Made by a program: the position numbers and the translations under genes. Below, one piece after another: positions 12,601-24,600 of a stretch of DNA of 64,000 nt. The stretch is from Heloderma charlesbogerti (lineage: Eukaryota; Chordata; Lepidosauria; Squamata; Helodermatidae). How positions within the stretch are numbered: the stretch's first letter is position 1; every line of letters starts with the position of its first letter. The notes under the pieces were generated by a model. The model worked only from the letters and a program-made list of their open reading frames with translations. It was not told the origin of the DNA and searched no databases. Location of the stretch: contig JANEZZ010000728.1 in the NCBI GenBank assembly GCA_026122225.1, forward strand, positions 1,488,001 through 1,552,000, written 5' to 3'.

Positions 12601-15600
12601 GACAAGCCATGTTTTCCTATAAGTATGCAAACCAAGGTTACTGTCAGGAGCTTCTGTTGTGGCAAAATCTGATTTCTGTGTTTTTCCACTTTGGTCATGA
12701 GATTGAGAGGAGTCTGGATTTCAGCATTAAACTACTGCCTTTTGTTATAGATCTACTGTAACCAAGTAAGCTAGAGATATCAACTAGAAACAAGTATTAA
12801 GCTAGAAACAGTATTTAGCACTGTATTTCTCTGACTGCAATTTAGTGTTTCATTTTTGTGTGTGTGTTGAGGTTTATTACTTAAATTCTTGGTTAAATAA
12901 ATTTATGTGTACCGATCTGTTTTTTTTTTTTTTACTGGGTTATCACATTATTCACTAATGCCTTTATTCTTTTGCTTAAGTTACTAAGAGTATATAATCC
13001 CTTTGAGTTGAGTAGTTAGAAAGTAAAAGCTGGCAGAGTTATAACTCGGTACTGCAGTTAAATCTCTTAATGAAAGCACTTACTCCTGTTAGTGAAAGTT
13101 CCTATTGCTTGCTAAGGAGGGGATGGTAGCTAGGTATGTTTTAGGGTGGTGCTAGTCCCAGCAGTAAACCTAGAATAACTAGTGGCACTCTTAATCCAGT
13201 TTACCAGCTGACCTTTAGAGTACTGGAGTAAGGAGGGGAGCAGGGATTCTCCAGTGGATCCCAGGGATATTGCAGTGCTGTTCAAGAGAATTTTGAACAC
13301 CCAAATCTGAGTTATTCTGTTGTAGCCTCTGTTTTTCGTTATGGATTTAACATGCACTGTCAATTTTTAATTCTAGAAACGTCGTATTGAAAACAATAAA
13401 AATATAAATACTGAGAAGCTACGAGCACCTGTTATCTGTGTGCTTGGACACGTTGATACAGGGAAGACAAAAATCCTAGATAAGGTAAGGCCCAAATGTG
13501 TGTCACAAAATTACCAGCTTTCTATGCTAATTAGCTAACTTTCTAGTTATACTGAAGACATGTAGTAATGGGAACTGTTTAAAATTATGTAATGCAAAAC
13601 TGATGAGTGTTCACTCAGTTTCAAATTGTGTATACAGTCAGCTTATCAAAGCTACAATTCTTCCTTCCATCTGATAATTCTGCTTTTTTGTTTCATGCAG
13701 CTCCGTCATACTCATGTGCAAGACAGTGAAGCAGGTGGCATCACTCAGCAGATTGGGGCAACTAATGTTCCCCTTGAAGCCATTAATGAACAAGCAAAGA
13801 TGGTGAAGACCGTAAGTAAGAGCTTTCTCAGGACTTTATATGTTCTTCAAAAAGGAATGGTGTTGTTATTGTTACTGTTGATATCTTAAGTAATCTGGCC
13901 TCTGTTCTTAATCTTTGATGCAACTAGGCACATTTGGACTTGTCTTGTATTGAGAATATAACAATTTTTATGAATACCTTTATTGGCTTGAAATCTCTAC
14001 ATTTGCATATGAATACTGTAAAGTCGAGAGGCAGAGTTTGCTTTTCTGATGCTCATGTAGAATTGAATCGTTCTAGTGAGCCAGAATCTCCTCCTCCTAT
14101 ACCTGTGGGGACTTTCCAAATCCATAGGCATTTCTGGAAGATAGTTGGCTTCTAATTTTCTCTTCCTTCCTTTGCCCACATGTAATGTTTTAGTATGAGC
14201 ACAACTGAAAAGGTCCGCTATACCCAAATGTGGATGAGGCCTTATCCTTTGATATTTCCATTGCAGTACTCTTCACTAAAATCTGATCTAGAAGAAGGAT
14301 GGCATCAAGTTACTGAAGGCTGCGTGATGCAAGTTTTCATACATGGGCGTTGGTCACTTGATTCCATTATTTATCTTGAAATAATGCTGTATTAAGGGCA
14401 CAACCCTATGTATATTTAGACAGAGAAAAGGCATACAACTCCCAGCATGACTGGCTGGGGCATGCGTGGAGTTGTAAGCCTTTGTTCTGTCTCCACATGC
14501 ATAGGATTGCACCTTAAAAGTACTATGATTATGTATTTTTAAAAGAGACCAGAGTTAAACATTTGAAATAAATTATTATTGCTGAGTATGTACTCTGTTA
14601 TAAAAGGTTTTGCTTGCTTAAGTATCAAGATTGTTAATATTTTGCAATGTTAGTTTGACAGAGAGACTGTCAAGATTCCAGGAATGCTGATTATTGATAC
14701 TCCAGGACATGAATCTTTCAGGTAACCTTCCACTATTTATATCTGGAAGTTTCATTTTGTATCATACAATGTTAAAAACATCTACAGAAGCAGAAGTTAA
14801 TCATAGTTATTCTAGATAATGTGTTGCATGTCTTGTATTTTAAGTTCTAATTGCCTCACCAAAGATACTAGCCCTTCTGTTTGATAGATCTTTCTTTACA
14901 AGGGCTATCTATCCTTGGCAAGCCATCAGTCACATCTCTCTGACCATCTTTTGCCATTATGTATGTTGACTATACCTTTTCCCCAATGTTGCAGCAATCT
15001 TCGAAATCGAGGAAGCTCGCTATGTGATATTGCAATTCTTGTAGTTGACATCATGCATGGTTTGGAGCCACAGACTATTGAATCTATAAACCTGCTGAAA
15101 TCTAAAAAATGTCCATTTGTAGTTGCCCTCAACAAGGTAAGATGGCTTTTCATGGGCTTACTGATTCTGCCGTAAGAACATAAGAAAAGCCTTGCCAAGT
15201 CAATCTGAAGGCCTATCTAGTTCAGCATTCCTTTTCCCTCGGTGACCAGCCAGATTCCTATGGGAAATCCACAAGCAAGATGCCAAGGCAGTAGCCCTCT
15301 CCCGCTGTTCCCCAGCAGCTGGCATTGCAAGGCATGATGCTGCTGCTGATCTGGGTGGTAGCATATAGTCATCATGACGAGTAGTCACTGCCAAGTGCCT
15401 TTTTAGTTGTTTTAACGGTATCTATTTAAAAATGTTTGTACAAATCAAGTGCTAAAACTGTTGTTCGTAGTCTTCTTTCAGTCAAGTGATTCAGGTTCAA
15501 TAACCCAAGACAGTCTTCTCATTCAAGTTTCTTTGCAGAATAACCTTAAATTCTAGAAAGACAGGGGCTTCTATCCTCACCTCATTTCTCTTGTAAAGCT

Positions 15601-18600
15601 TTCATCAAATCTATGTTACCACATAATATTCCTTCTACATGTGAGATAATCTTTGTGGCAGCCTCTCCCTTGTATAGTAAAATCTTATACATTTAACGTA
15701 TGTAATATGGCACATGCAAAGCTTTGGGGAGTCATTTGGATAAATGGGAGAGCTAATTTTGTAGGATAACAGCACATCTGTAGGGACACAGAATGAATTC
15801 AGATAATCAGGTTTTAATAATGGGAGCTGTACTTACACATATTTGAAAGTACAATTATAAGATTCCTGTCCAAGTTGTGCAAGAGAGTATTCTAATGATT
15901 ACTGTGTCTTTGGAAGAGAATACATGTAACTAAGTTTAAAATCTAATAAAAACGCAATTTGTATATGAAATATCAATACTGTGTTGTAGCAAGATGAGCA
16001 TGAGCTTAAGGTCACTTGTGGAACGGGAATTTGCTACTCCCTTCTCCCCATACCATTTCAGAAAATTTCCCAAACCTCATGAGTGGCTTTTCCAGGGACT
16101 TGGGAATGGGGGAAGGGCACAGGAAAATCCCCTTGCTCATTCTTCTCTAGATACAACTTTTAATCCAGAAGGTAATTTGGCACTCCATTTCAAATTATAT
16201 TTATGTAGAAGTAAGTGAAGCAAGTTCAATGGACATTTTTGAAATGATACGTTTAGGATTGTCCCCTTAGGTTTGTTGTAGTTACAGGAAATGGTAGTAA
16301 CTGTGTGTGCAAGCACATCTGTCCGTTACCACTTCCTGTAATATTCATGATTCTGATGTCAAAAGATCTATGGAAGATTGTCTGGTACAAGTCTTGGCAC
16401 TTGAACATATAGATAAGGACATTATAGGGGAGGGGACTCTCTCCTTTCAAAGCCTAGAAATGTATTGCCCTGATCATAATTGTTTTCCTGGGCATGAGAA
16501 TTTCAGTGAGATTTGCCATCTTGAGTGGCATTTCCATTAATTTCAAGGGAAGGTGCTGATTCCTTTGCTAGTAGAGAGCCACTTGCTTCATTGAAAAGAA
16601 TGGGGAACTTTGCATATGTGAGAGAGCTGTGTGAGTGTTTAAGAACAGGTGGCTTGCTGACTAGGAATGACTGAGTTACTCAGGGGTATGAGCATGCTAG
16701 ATACTGTATACTAATTGATTTGCTTGTTTTTTCCTTACAATTGCTGTTGATTAGATGGATCTGGCTGAATAATGCAATATTAAATAGTAGTGATATTTGT
16801 AATTCTGCCTCTTTAAGATTGATAGGTTATATGACTGGAAAAAGAGTCCTGATACAGATGTAGCTGCTACTTTGAAGAAGCAGAAAAAAAACACCAAGGA
16901 TGAATTTGAGGAGCGTGCAAAAGCTATCATAGTGGAGTTTGCCCAGCAGGTCAGCTGCATTTTAAGTTTGGCTATTTTTTTAAAGCATCACCAGCTTACG
17001 TGATACTTTAGAGCAAACAGAAAAAAAACCCTGCAAGTGCTCCTGTTGGCTGTAGCCCAAGGAGCTTATAATCAAACATTTGGTAGCAGGGAGAGAACAT
17101 GGGAGACATGGGCGAATGTATCATACATAGGGGGTGACACATTTTTTCTGGTTTTACCAGCCAACCAAAAATCTGTTGTCACCAGGACACCCCCCCCCTT
17201 CAGGTCGGGGGGGAGGGAGGAGGGTTGTCCCTGACCTCGTGCTATGGCTCTGGAACACACTGCAAGAGATTAATCTCTGTTCTTTCTAGCTCAAAGCTTT
17301 GAGGTAAGGAGCAGGGGAGGATTCTGCTCTGAGCTTGGAGTTGGAGCTGAGAAGCAGACACACATAGGCTTGTCTCTGCACCTGTTGGGCATGGAGGCAA
17401 GCCTAAATGCATTGGCTTGCTCCATCTCTGTGCCTGACTGGAGCTCAGATCACCTGTTAGGCACAAAGGCAAGCCAATGCACCTCCCCCTCCTGGGATGG
17501 AACTGGAGATGGGAGGCAGAGGCTCATTATGTACTTGTACCTGACAAGTGCAAAGCCAAAACAGATCCAGTTTCAGCCAAACGTTTGGACTGTGGAAGGC
17601 ACAGGGTTCATTCCCTCTCTTCTGCTGCCCCAGAGTTTGGAAGAAGCCTTGGGCTCATCTTGCTCGACTGAGTCTAGTTACCTTCCTTGTCATGGCAAGG
17701 GGATTGAACAAGATTGTTGGACCTTAATTATATGTGCTTAGTTTGTGGTTGGAAAAGAAGATGTGGGTTGAGGAAGGGATTCATAGAAAAGGTGAATTTT
17801 GGAGAGATTTAAATCAAGAGAGTTTATACTGTGTATTATAGATGTTCTGGAAGTGAGTTCCAAATTTTTATGTATACATGGTAGTTAATGTGTATGATCT
17901 TTGAAGGGTTTCTCATATAATATGGTCTTTATTCTGAAACTTGAGACTGAGGTGTAAGGTTTTTGGTCTAATGGTAACACATTAGGGAACATTGCACATT
18001 AGATTTTATTTATTTTTATTTATAGATATAGATATAGATAGGTCCATACTGCCCAATAGCTCTGTTGGCGGTTCACAAACATGTTTTGTTTTTCTGCCCT
18101 TTTAATACTTTATTTATACCAGCATTCCTACCGCACCTTTCTGTGTTGAGTATAATCAAGGCTTTTTGCCTCATGCTCCCTTCACTAAAGCTGTCTTTGT
18201 GATTTTAGGGCCTGAATGCTGCCTTGTACTATGAAAATAAGGATCCCCGCACATTTGTTTCTCTGGTTCCTACCTCTGCTCACACTGGAGATGGGATGGG
18301 AAGTCTAATAGCTCTTCTTGTTGAATTGACACAAACTATGTTAAATAAGAGATTGGCACACTGTGAAGAGCTGAGAGCTCAGGTTATGGAGGTAATTTAA
18401 TAACTATGTCTACCAAATATTTTGATACACTACTTGATCTGGATTGAGCATTTATGGTGTGTGTCTTTTATCTGTTAGGTCAAAGCACTTCCTGGTATGG
18501 GTACTACAATAGATGTAATTTTAATTAATGGACGTCTGAGAGAAGGTGATACCATTATAGTCCCTGGAGTAGAAGGTCCCATAGTGACACAGATAAGAGG

Positions 18601-21600
18601 TCTTCTTCTACCTCCACCCATGAAAGAACTGCGAGTGAAGGTAAGGAAGCAGCATGTGGAAGAGTGTCTTTGAAATAAACTATTGGTACCTAACAATTCG
18701 ACGCTACTGCTGGAAGATCAACCTCCCCACCCCCTGGTCCTCTCTGAAAATAAACTCATAATAAGTGGACTATCTTTTTCATCCAAATTGCCCTTTGCAG
18801 GATTGAGGCCATTGCATTTGGAAGACAGTTGTGCTTGGGAGATAGAGCTTTTGTACCTTGAATTAATATTGCTCAGCCCTAATGGCCTCCAGTTGCTTAA
18901 ATACCCATGCTGCTTGTCACTGTACTGCTCTTTAGCAAAAATATGAAAACTGAAATTCAAGTCCAGAATAAGGCATGCAAAATTGAGAATATATTCAGTT
19001 GTTGTAATGTTTTATGCTGCTAGCCATTTTGTTAAAGGTGGCATGTAAATACACTATACAGACTTGAATATATTGTACTTAGTCATATCATTCTAATAAA
19101 TGATATGCTCCATATGCTTTTTGCAGTGTTTTATTATTTTTATGCCAAGGCCCCACTTCTGCTTTGTACTAATTTTTGGTGTTTTCAAGAGTGAAATGTT
19201 CCAAGGTATATTCTGTTATGCAAATTTTATGCTGCTTTTATGCTTTAGTATTGAATTGCATAATGGAGCTTATAATTCCTGATAGAATTTGGAATTTTGT
19301 TGTGCAGCAAAACAGCCAGACTTTCTATTAAGTCCTGATGTGGCAGCATAGTCTGTTACCTATTTGCATTGATATTTGATGTGGTGATGCACAGTGGGCG
19401 TAAAACCTGAGTCTCCTCATCCCATTATCTTGGGAATTGGGTATGGTACTGTTTAGAGAAGAGGTGGCTGACCAGTTCAATATCTTTTAGTTGCTGTTAA
19501 GACTCAAGCAACTGTACACATTATGTTTTTTTTTACTGAACGTTCTTACTATAAGGCTTGAGTACTCGCTATAAATAAGGGTTTATGCCACCTGAAATAA
19601 CTTCTTTGTATGCCTCTACTGTGTATGGTAACTAACAGCAGGTTACTGTCAACAGCAGCCAATAATAAGTAAACATAGCTGTGTCTAGATAATCTTTTAA
19701 AGGAACATATTAAGTATTCTAAAAACAAGCACACTTGAATGGATACTTTTATTGAAGGGGTGACCCCATTTGGAATGTGTCATTTCATATACTGCCATTT
19801 GAGTGACTTTGGTTTATTCATTCATTCCAATCATCCATGCAGTCCAGTTTTGATAACAGGTATTGTGATGTGACTGGCAGAATTAAAATGCTAAGGATTC
19901 CTGGCTGTACTTACTAGCACAGATCAACAAAGATTGCTGACATGTATTAGAGAACTATTAAAAATAACTTTGTAGGTGGTTAAATGCATCTTTCTTTCTC
20001 CTTAGAATCAGTATGAAAAACACAAGGAAGTTGTTGCTGCACAAGGAGTGAAAATTCTTGGAAAGGACTTGGAGAAAACATTGGCTGGTTTACCCCTGCT
20101 TGTAGCGTACAAAGAAGATGAAATTCCAGTTCTTAAAGTAAGAGGCATATATGGTCCCTATCAGAATCACAATAGCATATTAGCAGCCAGAAAATCCTAG
20201 TGTGAATGTTCAGTTGAACAATCAGAACTAGAATAATCAGGATAAGTTTCATTTAGTTCCTCATTTGCTTTTGTCTGTTTCTTCACTTGGCCATAGTGAT
20301 GAGTGTTGGCAATAAACTGTTTGCTACAGGGGTAGAAGAGCTTTAAGAGTGGTAGCTTAGAATTTGACATGCAGTGTTTCCTTCTAAACCTTTTACAAAG
20401 TGATGTGGTAGAGTTAGCCATATTGCTAACAGTGTTGCTTCAGACACTGTCTTCAGCTTCATGGTTTGAGCTTTCAGCACTGTGACTCACAGATATGAAA
20501 CTATAAGTTGTGTCTAACGTATAAACTGTTCATAGGTACACTGAGTTGGATCCAGAAGCTGCCTTCTGTTGACAGAAAGGCTTGTCATGGAGGGTGCCTT
20601 GATTTTTGGGTACCCCCATCACACCACAGCTTACCCCATTCAGCAGGGTCTCCTGACTTTGTGGATAGCATTTTCATAGGGCTGGAGGGGCTACTACTGT
20701 GGGGAGGAGAGGGTGGGGACCTCCACCGCCATCAGCCCAGTTGCTCACACCTAAATCTGGCTCCAACCCCACCATACATTGTGCTGATGGAGGTACTGGA
20801 ATTCTACTGAATGTTCAGAAAAATTCTGAACCTGGGCAGACTAAGCTAAGCAGAATCTCTAAAATCCCTTTTGTTTTATATTAAAAGGATGAATTAATAC
20901 ATGAATTGAAGCAAACACTGAATGCCATAAAGTTAGAAGAAAAGGGTGTTTATGTCCAGGCATCTACTCTGGGTTCTTTGGAGGCATTACTTGAATTTCT
21001 GAAAACATCAGAAGTGCCAGTAAGTACCCAGTTTTCCACTTGATTGACATAAATTGTTATACCCCAGGTTGTAGTATATTGGTGAAATAAAAACAAAAAA
21101 TGTCACAGGTTGATTGTCCTTCCTCTCTCCTGACAGTATGCTGGAATTAATATAGGCCCTGTTCATAAAAAAGATGTTATGAAGGCATCGGTTATGTTGG
21201 AGCATGATCCTCAGTAAGTACCTTTTAAAAAATATGTTACTATTATTGTTTGTTACTGTTATTTTTTGTATAACTGGGTTTGTTTGGTTTTCTCCATAGT
21301 TCTCATATACTACAAGTATGCATACATCTCTTTAACCTTATTTTTATCTTCTAGGTATGCAGTAATCTTGGCATTTGATGTGAGGATTGAACGAGAAGCC
21401 CAGGAAATGGCTGATAGTTTAGGAGTTAGAATCTTTAGTGCAGAAATTATCTATCACTTATTTGATGCCTTCACAAAATACAGGCAAGACTACAAAAAAC
21501 AGAAGCAAGAAGAATTCAAGTAAGTAGTATTCTTGATGTTACAAAATACGTGCAAAAATCACGAAAAGGGTTTGCTTGTATCTAAGATGGACAGGAATTT

Positions 21601-24600
21601 TAAAATGCCTTTTCAGGGCTACCTTTGGGAAAAGTCAGTTTACTTGAATGCATGCATGAAGCTGCTGGGGTTTGTAATACATGAAAAGAAAAACAATTCC
21701 TAACCACAAAAAAGAAATACATATTAAAAGTCAGAGTAAAAAATGTTTAAATGCTATGTCTGTGTCTCTGACTTTTAATTAAATTGAGCAGTGCTAAAAT
21801 ATTAATAAATGTAAAAATAAGATCTTCAGGTTGTTAGCCTATAGCATATTCAGGAAGTCTGCTCTTTCAAAATAATCTAACAATTCACACAAAAGACAGA
21901 AATGGTAGATGAAGACCTGGTTCACTCAATCACTGCAGCTTAAACAAGCCATGGTGGCTTATTTAAGCCGTGGTGTGTGCTGGGCATCTTCTGTCTAATT
22001 GCCTACCCAGGCGCTGCTTTCGTGTTATCTGAGCCCAGGTGGCATGGCTTGTCTGAGGGGAAAACAACCCTCAAATAACCCATGACCTGTTGTTTAAGCT
22101 GCGTTGATCGCCAAATGCACTGCAACCTTGTGGTCATCTTCAGTGGCTTAGATACAAGGAACAGTAATGTTAAAAAAATATCCCCACTCCCCAAGTGATC
22201 TCAGAACATAACTATATCTCTCACCACATGAGAAAATATGTTTTGTCTCAGGGCAAATATAAAGCCTTGTATGGATCTATGTATCCAAACATAAGAGATT
22301 CAAGAGAGTAAAAGATCTTTAACATGGTTCCCATGCAAAAGTGATTGAAATACACCTTCCATTTTAAAGAACATACAAGTTGATGAACACAAACCTGAAC
22401 CTCCTCATTTGTATTTGGAACACTTAACTTTACTATTCATTATATACAAATACTGAAGAAGACACTTTGAAAACACTTTTGGCAATCGAGTCTTTATTTA
22501 CCATCTCTAGCAATGTGAATTGCTGTTTTGATCTTTGCCATAGTTGTTCACTTGCTCCTCATAATTCAGATTATACCCTGGCTTATCACGTGATGGAGCT
22601 GTGACAGATATTTTTCCGTTGGTCAGGATTCATTAATTCAAAATGAGATTTTGTTGTGGTGTTGTAACTTACACTAGTACCAAAATGCCACATTCTTGTA
22701 AGACTGTTGTTACTCCACTTACCCCAGTTCAGCTGTAGTTGAATATTTAAACACAGTTAATTGTGCCAGAACAAGGAGGCACACCCCACTGAAAGCAATA
22801 GAGCGTAGATGGGTGTTATTCAGATGTGCATTCCTATGCATATTTTAATGCACTTCAATTTATGCCTGCTTTCTTCCTAATCCAGCAAGTAGTATACACA
22901 TGCAAGCCTACTTGTGTGTATGCATCTCCTTTGTTGGATCAGGGAAGCTGCCAAAATGAACTTAGAACTAATGACTGGTTTGTATAGTGGGGTGGTTTGT
23001 AGGAAAGTATTTGCCACAATGCATGGTCAAATTCTCCTTACCACTTGGCAGAATATTATAGGTAACACGTACAGCTGACTAAACTAAGTTATCAGGGGAT
23101 AGTTAGGTATCCTGCCAAGTGTAAGGAGAATTCTGCACCTTGTGCGTGCTAGATGTGACACAGTATGGGTAGAATAATACGAGCAATTTACTAAATGACT
23201 ACATGTGCATCATGGAAAGTTATTGCTTGGTAAATGGTTGTCTGAATCCATCCATAGTTTATCTTAACAAAATATTGGCAGTTCTAGGTTTTCAATGGAA
23301 ACTGTTAAATTGGAGACAAAATCATGGGCAAGCGTTCCTATTAGTCTAGGTTACTTGAACTTGGGCACAGCTAAAATAAAATAGGTATTTGAACATGCAT
23401 GTTCACAAGTGATTTTCAGATCCCATGTTAAACAATTCCTTTTCCCCCCTTAGGCACATAGCAGTATTCCCTTGTAAGATGAAAATACTTCCTCAGTTTA
23501 TTTTTAATTCTCGAGATCCCATAGTAATGGGAGTCCTTGTGGAAGCAGGTCAAGTAAAACAAGGAACTCCCATGTGTGTACCTAGTAAAAATGTGAGTAT
23601 TTCTATTTCTTTAACAAGAGTCTTAACAAATGTTAGGCTGTGTACTGGCCAGATCCACTCACCCTCTTAAGGACAGGATAGCTTTGGGGAATAGCGATAG
23701 AGGAACTGTTGTGTGTGTTAACTTCTGGTGTTAACAGTAATGAAAACAAATAGTAGTCTGTGTATCAAGACTAGATTAAAAGCTTGGGTTATATGATGAA
23801 TCATGACTTCTGTGTGACAGCAGAATATAGGACTTGTTCCTGGATCTAATTTAGCTTTGTAACTTTGAGTCCTAAATTTGACAGAGGTATATTTTCTGAT
23901 AATGCATGATTAATGGTGGAGCTCTGAAACGCAAAACCCTGTCTTATGAAGATTTAGAGATACTGATAATCTAAAACTTGACTATTGTAAGTCAAAAGTT
24001 TTTAGTAAAAGTTTTAGAATGTGTTCTATAAATTAACTCATTTTCCACAAAACTGGGAGAAAATATTTATGTGCCAGTATGTCTTAAAATATACCAATAG
24101 CTGTAGTAACCTTGGACAACTTCTAAGCTCTGTTCATGAATTTGCATTAAGGTATAGATGCAGCAACAGCAGAATGTATAGGCCTACAGCCTGGTAGCTG
24201 TAGCAGTGCTGCTCTTTCCCATGCCACCAGGTGACTCAAGAAACCTGGGAAGAGTCTATACGATAGATCATGCCAACCTCTGTCCTCAAGAAACTGGATT
24301 AATACTGGTGTGGGAGGAGCCTCAGTGTAGGCTGCTTCAGCATGTTCCTGGCTGCCTTGTGTTACTTGGCAGGGTGGAAAGGAGTAGAATTGCTGTGGCT
24401 CCCATGCTGCTGGACGTAATATGATAATCGAGTGTGAGATCCTCCACTGTATTATTCTATTCACAATCCACAACAGGTAGCTTAATACAAGATTGCCATA
24501 TTGGTTTTTAAGGTCTTAAATTGGGAGTGTTGCTGTTTGAAATTCTAAACAATTTCTTTACTTTGCCTGCTCAAATCCTCATTGGCGTCTGCAAATTAGA